Positions 35,152 through 46,539 of a DNA stretch of 64,000 nt are shown piece after piece. Below the pieces are notes generated by a model. That model had not been told where the DNA came from. It did not search any database and worked only from the letters and a program-made list of their open reading frames with translations. Every line of letters begins with the position of its first letter. The stretch's first letter is position 1. The stretch lies in NCBI RefSeq assembly GCF_020283565.1, contig NC_060063.1, positions 20,960,720-21,024,719 of the forward strand. Direction: 5' to 3'. A program made the translations under genes and the position numbers. The stretch is from Trifolium pratense. Lineage: Eukaryota > Streptophyta > Magnoliopsida > Fabales > Fabaceae.

Positions 35152-38100
35152 CTAGAGCCAATCAGGCATACTCCTAATACCTATGCCCCTAGTGTGGCCC
35201 TCATGCTTCGACTGAGCAAGAGGCTTTGTAAGTGGATCAGCAGCATTGTCAAGTGTTGGTACTATGCATATTTTCACATCTCCTCTATCAATTATTTCTC
35301 GAATAAGATGATAGCGCCTGAGTAAGTGTTTGGACTTTTGGTGAGATCTAGGTTCCTTAGCTTGTGCGATTGCACCATTGTTGTCACAAAATAATTCAAT
35401 GGGATCCACAATGCTAGGGAATATGCCAAGTTCAGTAATGAACTTCTTTATCCAAACAGCTTCCTTTGCTGCATTTGATGCAGCGATGTACTCAGCTTCG
35501 GTTGTAGAATCAGCAACTGTATCTTGCTTTGAACTCTTCCAGCTTACAGCGCCACCATTTATGCAAAACACATAGCCTGATTGCGACCTAAAATCATCCC
35601 TATCTGTTTGGAAGCTAGCATCAGTGTAACCAATTACATTTAGCTCTTCTTGGCCTCCATATATTAGGAATGAGTCTTTAGTCCTCCTTAAGTATTTAAG
35701 GATGTTCTTGACAGCCACCCAATGAGCCTCACCAGGATCAGACTGATAACGGCTTGTTGCGCTTAAGGCATATGAAACATCTGGTCGAGTACATATCATG
35801 GCATACATGATAGATCCTATAGCCGATGCATAAGGGATCTTACTCATGCGGTCTCTTTCTTCCTTAGATGAAGGAGACTGTGTCTTTGAAAGACATAGGC
35901 CATGTTGCATAGGAATGAATCCTTTCTTGGAATCATGCATATTAAAGCGTCTTAACACTTTATCTATGTATGTACTCTGGCTCAGGCCAAGCAGTTTTTG
36001 TGATCTATCTCTATAGATTCTTATTCCTAATATATAGGCTGCTTCACCCAGATCTTTCATAGAAAAGCAATTCCCTAACCAAGTTTTAATTTGTTGCAAG
36101 GTAGGGATGTCGTTTCCTATTAGTAATATGTCATCTACATATAATACTAGGAATGCGACTATGCTCCCACTAACCTTCTTGTAAACACAAGGCTCATCTT
36201 CATTTTGAATGAATCCGTACTGTTTTACAGTTTTATCAAAACAAAGATTCCAACTTCTGGAAGCTTGCTTCAATCCGTAGATTGACCGCTGTAATTTGCA
36301 TATCTTTTGGCTTCTCCTGGAATGCAAAAGCCTTCAGGTTGTGTCATATACACATCCTCAAGGAGACTCCCATTAAGGAAGGCAGTTTTTACATCCATCT
36401 GCCAGATTTCATAATCATAGTATGCAGCGATGGCAAGTAAGATCCGAATGGATTTGATCATCGCAACTGGTGAAAATGTTTCATCATAGTCTACCCCATG
36501 AATTTGTTTGAAACCTTTAGCAACCAATCGCGCTTTGTAGGTCTGTACCTTTCCATCCATGTCAGTCTTCTTCTTAAAGACCCACTTGCATCCTATGGGT
36601 TTAATCCCATCAGGAGCTTCCACCAAGTTCCAAACTTGATTTGTGTACATGGAATCCATTTCAGATTTCATGGCTTCAAGCCACTTCTCAGATTCAGGGC
36701 CAGTAATGGCCTCTTGGTAAGTCACAGGCTCATCTTGATCCATGAGTAATACATCACCTTGTTCCGATATGAGATATCCATATCTTTCAGGTTCTTGACG
36801 TATCCTGTTGGACCTACGTGGTTCTTGTGTTATATGAGCAGGATTCTCTGTCACAACATCTTGTGCATCCCGCTCTTGTTCCTCCATTGGTGTGTCATTA
36901 CTTTGTGGATCGTGAATTTCTTCAAGATCTACTTTCCTCCCACTGATTCCTTTGGAAACAAAGTCCTTTTCTAGGAATACTCCTGTTCGAGCGACAAACA
37001 CTTTGCCCTCAGAAGGATTGTAGAAATTTGATGTTTTACATAAACTTCGCAACCCCAAATCTTTAAGTAAGACATATGTGGTTTCTTGCCACTCCACATC
37101 TCATATGGTGTCTTTTCAACTGTTTTAGAAGGAACACGGTTAAGTGTATAAGCTGCTGTTAATAGGGCGTGTCCCGAAAAGGAGTTTGGAAGATCAGCGT
37201 GACTCATCATAGACCGCACCATGTCCAACAAGGTTCGGTTTCTTCTCTCAGACACATCATTCCATTGTGGTGTTCCAGGAGGAGTGAGTTGGGATAAGAT
37301 CCCACACTCTTTTAGATGGTCATCAAACTCTAGGCTTAAATACTCACCTCCTCGATCTGATCGAAGGATTTTGATTTTCTTTCCTAGTTGGTTTTGTACT
37401 TCATTTTTAAATTCTTTGAACTTTTCAAAGGATTCGGATTTATGCTTCATTAGATACACATATCCATATCTACTGTAATCATCAGTAAATGTGATGAAGT
37501 ATTGAAAACCTCCTCTAGCGTGTGTGTTCAATGGTCCACATACATCAGTATGTATGAGAGCCAAAAGATCACTTGCCCTTTCACCTTTACCAGTGAATGG
37601 GGTCTTTGTCATTTTTCCCAATAAACAAGATCTGCATGTTTCAAAAGATTCATAATCAAATGAATCCAAGAGCCCATCTTTATGGAGCTTGGAAATGCGT
37701 TTCTCATTTATATGGCCTAAACGACAGTGCCAAAGGTATGTAGGATTTAACTCATTAGGTTTAATCCTTTTTGTATCAATGTTATATATTGGCATTTCAA
37801 GATCAAGAATATATAATCCATTACTCATTTGTGCTGTGGCATAAAAGATATCATTTAAATAAATGGAGCAACAATTGTTCTTTATTATAAATGAAAAGCC
37901 AAGTTTATCCAAACAAGAAACAGAAATAATATTCCTGCTAATGGCAGGTACATAAAAACAGTTCTCTAACTGTATTATTAAACCAGAAGGTAAAGTCAAA
38001 TTATAAACTCCAACAGCTAATGCGGCAACTCTTGCTCCATTTCCCACTCGTAGGTCGACTTCACCTTTAGCCAATCCTCTACTCCTTTGCAGCCCCTGCA

Positions 38101-39052
38101 CATTAGTACAAATGTGAGAACCACATCCGGTATCTAATACCCATGTAGAAGAAGTAGATAAATTAATTTCAATAACAAAGATACCTGCTGAATTGGAGCT
38201 CTCTACTCCATTCTTTTTATCTTCCAGGTAATTTGGGCAGTTCCTCTTCCAATGTCCAGTCTTGTTACAGTGGAAGCACCTACCCTCCTTTGCAACTCCC
38301 CCAGTGGGCTTCAAGGCTTTAGGGGTAGGTTTGGGTTTGGCAACTTCCTTGCCCTTCCCTTTGACTCCCTTTCCTTTGTTGCCCTTCCCTTTGTTTCCAT
38401 TGCCAATCATAAGAACATGGTTGGACTTCCCTTTTGTTTTCATGTTCTGCTCAGCTTGCCTCAACATGCCTAGCAGTTGTGGCAGAGTCTTCTCCATGTC
38501 CGACATGGTGAAGTTCAGAACAAACTGATTAAAACTCTCCGGCAACGATTGCAAGATCAGATCAGTTGCAAGCTCATTTCCAAGTGGAAATCCCAATTTT
38601 TCTAAGTTCCCCACGTACCCAATCATCTTGAGCACATGTGGACTTACTAGAGATCCCTCAGATAGCTTGGCTGAAAACAGGGCTTTGGAAACCTCAAACC
38701 TCTCAATCCTGGCTTGCTCTTGATAGAGCGTTTTCAAGTGTTCGATCATATCGAACGCATTCATGTCCTCATGTTGCTTCTGAAGCTCAGAGGTCATGGT
38801 AGCCAGCATGAGGCACTTTGCATCCATGGCATCATCAAGACGCTTCTGATAAGCATCCCTTTGTGCCTTAGGAGCATTGGCGGCAGGTTCATCCTCAGGG
38901 TTAGGTTGGGGTTCCTCAATAGCATACAGCTTTTTCTCGTGCATGAGGACTATCCTCAAGTTACGATGCCAATCAAGAAAATTTGTCCCAGACAATTTCT
39001 CTTTGTCAAGAATGCTTCGCAAAATGTTGTTCGAAGTATTGGTGTTTGACAT
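35152..39052 (-). pseudogene. Element E gag-pol with two frameshifts
   Basis: Starts at ATG 39052 and ends at a stop at 35152. Segment 1 (39052-36971, 693 codons): gag with knuckle CFHCNKTGHWKRNC (residues about 258-271), protease LDTGCGSHI (about 306), pre-integrase LWHCRLGHI (about 440), and integrase core residues in HTDVCGP, RSDRGGEY and SERRNRT. Segment 2 (37097-36270): a linker, then RT with MDVKTAFLNG. Segment 3 (36327-35152): RT YVDDILLIGND and RNase H with STTEAEYIA and LFCDNNGA. The first frame change comes from a 73-bp loss near 37020, visible against copia-1 (119-197) and bounded by GTAGAA repeats. The second is a one-base slip in an A run near 36300. No full-length polyprotein can be made from it. 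Confidence 0.92.
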
Positions 39053-40689
39053 GGTGATCTACAATTGTAAAAGTGAAAATATAAGTATTGAACAATTTTA
39101 ATACACATTTAATTAGGCCTTTAATTAAACATGCTTTCTCACTATTTTACTCAAAACAAATGACCCTCGACATTTGATTCGGAAAATCCCGTTGGAAGAT
39201 TTTCTAGTGAGAATGAGATCCATATTTCACTTCGTTTTAAGTCAGCGTTGGGCTGATTACACAAAACTTAGTTATTTAGGTAGAAAACTCCTTTCCAATT
39301 GTATCTCATACAACTCTCATATCCTTTCTATTGGGTGAATAACACTTATTCTAGTCCATCACATGGAATAACCCAATACTTGCTTCTAAAGTCATATAAT
39401 CTTATTATATTTTCTTTAGTTAAGTTAGACCCATTAAATAGCGATCGGATAAATAAATTACCTCACCGCAACTTATCAATATTGACAATGCACTTCGCGT
39501 TGGCAAAACCTACATTGATCGATATTGATCTTGAAGGGCGCTATTCGTTGGAAAGCAATAAAACTTAATATTAATTCCTTTGAGGGCTTTTATAATTAAT
39601 TTGATCTCACCTTACCACGGCTTACATACAATGACGTCACTCCATACATAACATGCATCAACATACATAATATAATAAAATGATATGGTTATGGCCCCTA
39701 GCGTGATTGTTCCCTCAAGCAAATGAGAGAACCTATGCTATATCTAAGAACGACCTATGCTTCTCCAAGATAGATCTTCATTGATGTCCTTCCTGTCCTA
39801 TTTGCTAATCTTATATTACATCACTACAAGAAACTCGTGTTCATACGAGGGAGTGAGATGAGAAAAGAAATTACATCAAGAAAATATAAGAGAGGCACGA
39901 CACGCAGGCCGTATTTAAAATCCCAAATAAAACGAAAAGAAGAACTAAGGCCATAACCATTCATCATGCAACTTTAATAACAATAAACACACAATTTATT
40001 ATTATTACATTAGTCCAATTAATAAAACACCATGATTGATCACCTTACGCAGAGTTAGCCGGGGGTTCCGCTGACCACTTCATCAATGAATCCTAATCGC
40101 ACCAACACTTGATGCTTCAGATACAAACCCTAGCCGTACTCTGTTTTTATAACAACACAACCCTTGTATTGTTACAGTAATCATTCATCAAAACGTTTCA
40201 GGATTTTGTTCACCATAGACGATTGGATATATGATGCTTCACCAGTTATCGGTTCCGAAGCTCACGCTCACAATCATCCATGCTCACGACAATCACTTAA
40301 AACTTTCAATGAACAATATGTTCTGTTTATATAACAACACAACACTTGTATTGTTATAAACCCTAATACAACTACCATTCATCAAAACGTTTCAGGATTG
40401 CTAGTTCTAGATGAACGATCGGATATATGATGCTTCACCATAAACGGTTCCGAAGCTCACGCTCACAATCATCCAAATTAAACGCCAATCACTCAAACAT
40501 TCGAATGAATGACACGATCAATGTATCACATACACCGATGCGTCGTATCAGAAATATATATCACATATATATTTTAAAACCGATCAATCAAATTTTATTA
40601 ATCCTTGTTGTTCTTATTATTAATACCGATTCAAACCATATTAATAAAACAGTAATAAAACAACAAACCGATTCATGGTTTCACAAGTG
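39053..40689 (-). other. Element E 5' leader (noncoding)
   Basis: Long untranslated leader between PBS and gag, AT-rich, partly shared with copia-1 (20818-21747). It includes an imperfect direct duplication with the words CATCAAAACGTTTCAGGATT (about 40185-40205 and 40379-40399) and CGGTTCCGAAGCTCACGCTC. No convincing gene; small open frames (for example 39299-39568 and 40427-40696) lack support. Confidence 0.75.
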
Positions 40690-40701
40690 GCTCTGATACC
40701 A
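40690..40701 (-). other. Element E primer binding site
   Basis: Minus-strand TGGTATCAGAGC beside the 5' LTR; initiator-Met type. Confidence 0.92.
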
Positions 40702-40702
40702 C

Positions 40703-42012
40703 TGTTGGGAAATCGTTTCATAAAACACTTTTATAAACGCAGCGGAATTTTAAAATTAAAATTTCCCATCAACGGATTCTTGTGAATGAGCATGATCAGG
40801 TCTAGAATATTACCTTTGAAGAACAAATGTGTGGCCGCCTTTCTTGATCACAAGCACCGCACTTGCAGCACCTCCACTTAGTCCACACGAACAGGAACCT
40901 TCGATCTCACAAGTGGTAGCTGTTCTTGGATGAAGGCTGAGGGAATTTTGTGTAGTTTAGGGTTTCGAGAAATTCAGAATTTCTCTAAATTCAGTTAGGG
41001 TTTCTAAAAACGTAACTATTGATCTTCATAAGGCTCTATTTATAGAGTTTCTTATGAGGTCTTTAGTTTACACGAAATTGGGCTTCTCAAGCCCAATGAC
41101 CGTTTTTCACTAACTGCACCCCCACAATAAGTCTTACTTATTTTTTTCTTCTTAACTGTCCTTATGTGTGTGACCCTGTAGGTTCTTATGACGTTGGCAA
41201 TAATATTAATCGTAATATTATAAACAGTGAGCGGTATCTAGCAACACATCACTGTTACCCAAGTCACAGGAATGTCACGTGATCTGACTAACCTTTCCGT
41301 GATAAATATCTTGTGCACAATTACCCCTTTGTCCTCATGTCTATATTGAACACAAGGCATAGTATGTCATCCTTGTCTAGTTCAATATTGGGCCCATAGA
41401 CATATCTCCCGTTATGTAGGAGGGACAAATTCCATCTAGGTCACTCATGTCCCTCAGCATGATTCGTGGGATACCCATCAACCAACTTTATAATTATCCA
41501 GTTACGGATAACGTTTGAATGGCAACAAGGTATTACACTCCTGCATCTAGGTTACATAGTGGTTTCAGGTCGAAGGGTGGAATACACCTTTTATCACTAT
41601 GAGAAAACTTATGACATTTCATAACACTCTATGTAGTATTCTCATGGTGGGTCAATCCGATATAAAGTTACCCTTAACATTTATATCTATGTGAAGACTT
41701 GATAACTCATTATCCATGATCAGTGAGATATGATCATCAGTCTACCAACATAATAGTCTTTATGCTTTAACGTTATCCCATTTCACAATAAAGCTTGACT
41801 ATGGATATGTTTAAGAATAGTGTTCTTATATTCATTGGAATCTCACGATTAAGTCATACTTAATGTTCCATAAGTGAACTGACTATTCTAGGGACTTTAT
41901 CATTTTAACATATATAAAATTAATAAAGAAAAGCCTTTTATTTGATAAGTAAATTATTCAATACATTTATTATGCAATTATAAATAATTGGCCTCTAGGG
42001 CTTACACCAACA
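40703..42012 (-). repeat. Element E 5' LTR
   Basis: 1,310 bp, about eight differences from 33828-35137 by eye. It is followed by TSD GTCGA at 42013-42017. Confidence 0.94.
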
Positions 42013-42017
42013 GTCGA

Positions 42018-42248
42018 GATAATAAATTTTTAGTTATTAACAAGAATTATCCAAGGAAGAAAACAAAATTAGGATACCAATGCAGCGATGTTTGTAGCAG
42101 AACCAATTTTCTCTCCGGAAATACTGTTCGTTTTAAATTTTGTAACTTATATAGATGTCATCTTTTTCAAATTCCAATGTAATTTACAAATTTTCTATAT
42201 TTGCCTCTAATATTTAATCATGCAAGTTGATATCTAAAGAATCTCTTA
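42018..42248. other. AT-rich flank, unassigned
   Basis: Continuation of the pre-insertion sequence at 33512-33827. No gene or recognised repeat seen. It may belong to the Helitron whose 3' end is at 42880. Confidence 0.4.
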
Positions 42249-42589
42249 CTCCCTCCGTTTCAAATTACTTGACGTTTTAGAAAGAAAAAAAAAACAAGAA
42301 ATTAAGAAAGTGTATTTTTGCACTTTACTTTCCTATTATACCATTATTTTAATCACCAATATTTTTTTTTGCAGACACTTTCTTTTTCCAATAAATTTAA
42401 TATGTTATGTACCAATGTTTTTTTAAAAAATTATACGAAAAAGTTTAGTAAAAACAAAAGATACAATAAAAAGATTTAAAATAAGAAGAGGGTATAATAG
42501 ACAAAATATAACCTTAAATTATCAAAACGACAAGTAATTTAAAAAAAATAAAATTTTCTAAAACGTCAAGTAATTTGAAACAGAGGGAG
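42249..42589. mobile_element. Stowaway-type MITE (about 341 bp)
   Basis: Long terminal inverted repeats: the left end CTCCCTCCGTTTCAAATTAC mirrors the right end, which reads GTAATTTGAAACAGAGGGAG. TA duplications lie at 42247-42248 and 42590-42591. AT-rich, no coding capacity. The CTCCCTCCG terminus and TA target are characteristic of Tc1/mariner-related Stowaway MITEs. Only a few mismatches separate the arms, so it is fairly well preserved. Confidence 0.9.
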
Positions 42590-42720
42590 TATATTTATCT
42601 ATGCAATGTCTGCGTTTTTGTTATTTAATAGATTTTTTTTATTTTACTTTCAATGTAATTCTGTCGACTAATCTTAATAGACTTTCAATGTAATATTCAA
42701 TTTTTTTCCATGTTATTTTT

Positions 42721-42726
<6 letters not shown>

Positions 42727-42790
<64 letters not shown>
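42727..42790. repeat. (AT)n microsatellite
   Basis: About 64 bp of uninterrupted AT repeat after a T run. Confidence 0.97.
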
Positions 42791-42793
<3 letters not shown>

Positions 42794-42851
42794 TTTAAAC
42801 TTAACATCAACAAAATAAACCCACGACTAAAATAACGCGCCGCAGGCGCGA

Positions 42852-42880
42852 CCCGTGCAGAGGCACGGGTACTATCCTAG
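42852..42880 (+). mobile_element. Helitron 3' terminus
   Basis: An 8-bp hairpin with a 4-base AGAG loop (arms 42851-42858 ACCCGTGC and 42863-42870 GCACGGGT), six bases, then CTAG at 42877-42880 followed by T. This is the usual plant Helitron end, inserted before a T. The 5' end (TC after A) is not identifiable; part or all of 32215-33827 plus 42018-42880 may be its body. No Rep/helicase coding is visible. Confidence 0.72.
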
Positions 42881-42902
42881 TTAGGATTATAATACAATTC
42901 CT

Positions 42903-44034
42903 TGTTGGAACAAAATTGATTTAAAAATGTTTGCCCCTAAATCTATAAAGGTTTTGATGATAACAAAGTATTAATAAACAATTGGAAGGACTAAAAATTT
43001 ATTTTAAGTGCGCAGATATAAGCATCATATAAGCTCTGAGTGAAGTTCAGAGGATGTGAACTCAGAAGTTCACAAGCGCTCAGAAGATGTTGGACTTCAG
43101 AAGATTCAACATTCAGAGGATGAAGACTTCAGAACTTCTTGTCTGTCTACAAGCTTCATCAACCTCTGAAGATCTCTTTGAAAGCTGTGAAAGATTCCTT
43201 TCACCAGTCAACTCTTCTACCAATGGAGAAAAGGACCTTTCAAGCCTGATCAGCTCAGCTACCTCTGTTTTGTCTGTCCTATCTTGAGAACGTGGGTCTT
43301 CAGTTTTGTTAGCTGAATAAGGAAAGTCCACTCTGCAGTAGTCAAAGTTACTGAAACTCTTTCTTAGTTTTGGATACAACCAAACTGCATCAAGACAGAC
43401 TGCTTGAAGACAAAAGGTTATCAACTCCAACGGCTCCTTTTGCAACGACTCTTTTCTAGTGGTATATATACTAGAAGGATCAGCTGCAACTATATACAGA
43501 CATATAATACAATTATCAAGAATTGAACGTGCGCTGAACAAACTCTGAACTCTGTGATATACAAGCTCTGAACCTTTCTCAAGTGTTTTTGCACTTTAGC
43601 CAAATACTCTGTAATATTTGTATTTGCTCTCTTTAGGTTCATCTAAGAGCATTTGTATATTTTTATATACTTTACCATTACTTGAGGAAACTTAAGCTTG
43701 TGTGCTTAAGTGTGTTACTTAAACTTGTGTGTTTAAGTGTGAAGTCTTAAGCTTGTGTGCTTGAGCATAGTTGTGAAGTCTCTTGCTTGTGTGCTTGAGC
43801 AGGTGTAATCTTGTGTGATTATAGTGAACTCCCTTGGAAGTGCAAGGGGACTGGACTACTCTCGTTTTGTGAGAGGAACCAGTATAAACTGTTTGTGTGT
43901 TTTTCTCTCTCTCTCTCTTTGTTAATTGTGTTATTTATCCGCTGCGAACGTAGTTTGAGTTAAGAACTTGAAAAAGTTTTAACTTAGCTAAAACACAATT
44001 CAACCCCCCCCCTTCTTGTGTTTTCACACCTTCA
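42903..44034 (+). repeat. Element D 5' LTR
   Basis: Begins TGTTGGAACAAAATTG and ends CACCTTCA. The upstream half is dense in TTCAGAAG/CTCAGAGG words, including the inverted repeat GTGAAC-TCAGAA-GTTCAC near 43057-43074. A tandem stem-loop array lies at 43690-43799. Confidence 0.95.
43690..43799 (+). repeat. Tandem stem-loops in the Sirevirus LTR
   Basis: Four units with the same loop TTGTGT: ACTTAAGC/GCTTAAGT (43690-43711), ACTTAAAC/GTTTAAGT (43717-43738), CTTAAGC/GCTTGAG (43746-43765, one wobble pair), CTCTTGC/GCTTGAG (43780-43799, two mismatches). The array is repeated in the 3' LTR at about 54783-54893. Confidence 0.85.
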
Positions 44035-44036
44035 AT

Positions 44037-44048
44037 TGGTATCAGAGC
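44037..44048 (+). other. Element D primer binding site
   Basis: TGGTATCAGAGC two bases inside the 5' LTR. Confidence 0.93.
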
Positions 44049-44104
44049 ACCTGGTCTGTTACTTTCACTTAACAGTGAGACAGTAAAGATCTTGTGAGAA
44101 CACT

Positions 44105-46501
44105 ATGTCTGGAGGAGATGATAGTAGTACTAGAACTACTGGTGAAGGTGAGGCCAGTGGTGCTGGTGGTGGTCCTAGAAATGCTTTTGGTTATGACTAC
44201 TTAAGTAATGAATCACATGAACATAGTGGCAATAGAAAAGCCCCTATATTCAATGGTGATGCTTCATTATTTGAATGGTGGAAAGAGAGACTGTATAGCA
44301 ATATTACTGCTATTGATCATGAGTTGTGGGATTTGGTTGAGTTGGGAGTAACTTTTGAAAACTTGAATGAACATGGTAGGTTGTCCATGGAGAATAGAAA
44401 GTTACTCACACCAGCTAACCTAAAAATCTACACAAAACATCATAGAGTAAAGGATATTGTTGTTGGTGCTATTAGACATGAGGATTATGTCAGAATAGAG
44501 AACAAGTCTACTGCTAAATCTATCTTTGATTCTATGTGTGCTACCTATGATGGTAATGAAAAGGTTCAAGAGGCTAAAGCTAGTCTTTTGATAAGGCAAT
44601 ATGAACTTTTCACTATGCAACAAGATGAAAACATTGAGACTATGTTTACAAGGTTTCAAATCCTTGTATCTGGTCTTAAAGCTCTTAAGAGAAGTTATTC
44701 AACCTATGATCATGTTCAGAAGATTCTGAGAAGTCTTCCTATTGCTTGGAGACCTAAGGTCACTGCAATAGAGGAAGCTCAAAATCTCAAGACTCTGAGT
44801 CTTGAAGCTCTGATAAGCAATCTCAGAAGCCATGAGATGGTTCTGGATGCTGACTCAGAAACTAAGAAGAAGTCTAAGTCAGTGGCTTTACAGTCAACTA
44901 AGACTACTTCTAAGGCTCTTAAGACTCAGCTTCTTGATATTGAAGAAGAATCTTCTGCTGATGGTCAAGAGGATGAGATGAATGAGGATGAGTTTGCTTT
45001 ATTCACCAAGTTTCAGCAATGGAACAGATTTAACAAAAGAAATTTCAGAGGAGGTAACAGCTCCAGAAATTTTGTCAGCAAAAAGGATGATCAGAAGAAT
45101 TGCTTCAACTGTAAGAAGCCTGGACACTTTATTGCTGATTGTCCAGAAATGTCTGCTAAAGACAAAAGCAAAAGATACAGCTCAAAGAAGCAACAATTCA
45201 AGAGTAAATTGAGAAAGAGTCTGATGGCTACCTTTGAAGAGCTATCATCTGAGGAAGAAGTTGAGGAAGAAGAAGAGGCAAATCTAGCCCTGATGGCTTC
45301 AGCTGACTCAGATGTAGACTCAGACGATGAATCAGAATCAGATTCAGAAGTAACTGATGAGGTATTTTCTGACTGCTCTAAATCTCAACTTATAACTGCA
45401 CTTAACAAGGTCATTGAGAAACATCTCAGAGTGCTAAGTAAACAAAAAGTTTTACAAGAAAAGCTTAACACTCTGACTGAGCAAGCAGAACATTTTCAAG
45501 GTCTATATCAAGAAACTCTGAATAGAGTAGATGACTTTGAAAAGGGTTGTGCTGTTTGTCACAAACCTATTGATGAGCAGGAAATAGCTCTTCAACAGTT
45601 TGTGCATCTCAACCTTGGGAAGAGCAAAGCTGCTAATAGAATTTATAATGTCTTGAGACATAGAGGAGAAGGACTTGGCTATGAATATGGTAGAACATAT
45701 TCAAAGCTGAAGACCTTTGCCAAAAAGGTTGGAAAATCTTGGGTTTATTATGTTGTTCCACCAAGTGAAGAGGGAAAGAATCCTGGCATTTGTGAAAATG
45801 ACAATGATGATCTGAGTGATTTAGAAGCTGATAGCTCAGAGGAACCTAGTCCCTCAGGATCTGGAAAGAAAAGTTCAGAAGATAGAAGTTGTTCAGAACC
45901 TGAGAACATTAGTTCAGAAGTTCTGAAAGCTTCAACATCTGAGACTTCAAATTCTGGATTCAAAGGAACTTCAGTACCTGAAGCAAGTCAACCTAAAACA
46001 TCAGAAGTTTTTAAAAAGAAAAATTCTAAATCTCAGATGAAGTACAAGACTCAGACTATTTATGATTCTAGAGTCAGTAGATATAATCAATCAGAAAATG
46101 GGATTGATAATAGATACAAACCCTGGAATCATAAACAATCCAAATCTTGGAACAATAATAGATTTCAAACAAAGAAAAGATTTCAAAAAGGTTATTATTC
46201 CAAACCAAGGTCTTTCTCTAACACTAGACAACATAATAAGCATGTTTGGACTAACAAGCGTGGACCCAGAAGATGGGTACCAAAAGCTGAAATCATGTAT
46301 CATTCAGATTTACCAACTAGGAAAGGATATGTCCTACCTAAAGTTTGGAAACAAGTCCTATGCAAAGGAAGAAGGGCTTATGTCCTTGACCAATGGCTGA
46401 CAAGTTCTCAAGATAACAATCAGAACTTGATAAATGAAGAGGAAGAATATTGGGATGACCTTATCATTAACTGTGATAAAGAGTTCCACCGTAGTGATTA
46501 A
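44105..46501 (+). CDS. Sirevirus D gag
   Basis: 798-codon capsid/nucleocapsid protein of the retrotransposon particle; it packages the element RNA in the cytoplasm. ATG 44105 is the first after the PBS (68-nt leader from the LTR end) and is followed by an acidic, Gly/Ser-rich start. A copia-type gag domain (UBN2-like: [30 protein letters not shown]) covers about residues 50-250. A CCHC knuckle [14 protein letters not shown] is at about 333-346. An acidic segment (about 380-420), a predicted helical stretch and a CAVCHKPID motif (about residue 481) follow, then a basic Asn/Lys/Arg-rich tail suited to nucleic-acid binding. Gag is much longer than in simple copia elements, as usual for Sireviruses. 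It ends at TAA 46499-46501, with pol in the -1 frame. Confidence 0.93.
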   Translation: MSGGDDSSTRTTGEGEASGAGGGPRNAFGYDYLSNESHEHSGNRKAPIFNGDASLFEWWKERLYSNITAIDHELWDLVELGVTFENLNEHGRLSMENRKLLTPANLKIYTKHHRVKDIVVGAIRHEDYVRIENKSTAKSIFDSMCATYDGNEKVQEAKASLLIRQYELFTMQQDENIETMFTRFQILVSGLKALKRSYSTYDHVQKILRSLPIAWRPKVTAIEEAQNLKTLSLEALISNLRSHEMVLDADSETKKKSKSVALQSTKTTSKALKTQLLDIEEESSADGQEDEMNEDEFALFTKFQQWNRFNKRNFRGGNSSRNFVSKKDDQKNCFNCKKPGHFIADCPEMSAKDKSKRYSSKKQQFKSKLRKSLMATFEELSSEEEVEEEEEANLALMASADSDVDSDDESESDSEVTDEVFSDCSKSQLITALNKVIEKHLRVLSKQKVLQEKLNTLTEQAEHFQGLYQETLNRVDDFEKGCAVCHKPIDEQEIALQQFVHLNLGKSKAANRIYNVLRHRGEGLGYEYGRTYSKLKTFAKKVGKSWVYYVVPPSEEGKNPGICENDNDDLSDLEADSSEEPSPSGSGKKSSEDRSCSEPENISSEVLKASTSETSNSGFKGTSVPEASQPKTSEVFKKKNSKSQMKYKTQTIYDSRVSRYNQSENGIDNRYKPWNHKQSKSWNNNRFQTKKRFQKGYYSKPRSFSNTRQHNKHVWTNKRGPRRWVPKAEIMYHSDLPTRKGYVLPKVWKQVLCKGRRAYVLDQWLTSSQDNNQNLINEEEEYWDDLIINCDKEFHRSD

Positions 46502-46539
46502 AGTTGTTTCTCATACAGCCTGTCACTCAAAGAAGTATC

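Larger units (their letters stand above)
33828..42012 (-). mobile_element. Ty1-copia element E, complete but frameshifted
   Basis: 8,185 bp with LTRs of 1,310 bp (33828-35137 and 40703-42012), TSD GTCGA (33823-33827 and 42013-42017), minus-strand PBS at 40690-40701 and purine tract at 35138-35150. The LTRs begin TGTTGG and end CCAACA, and differ at roughly eight positions by eye (about 0.6%). It is the same family as copia-1. Gag-pol is one long minus-strand region with two frame changes, one from a 73-bp deletion and one from a single-base slip. The element is structurally complete and could be moved only with help. Confidence 0.94.

Noticed and set aside
43113..43541. 142-codon antisense frame in the Sirevirus LTR (also 54207-54635)
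   Set aside because: Identical in both LTRs because the LTRs are identical; no domain, and it lies over the promoter region. Chance frame.
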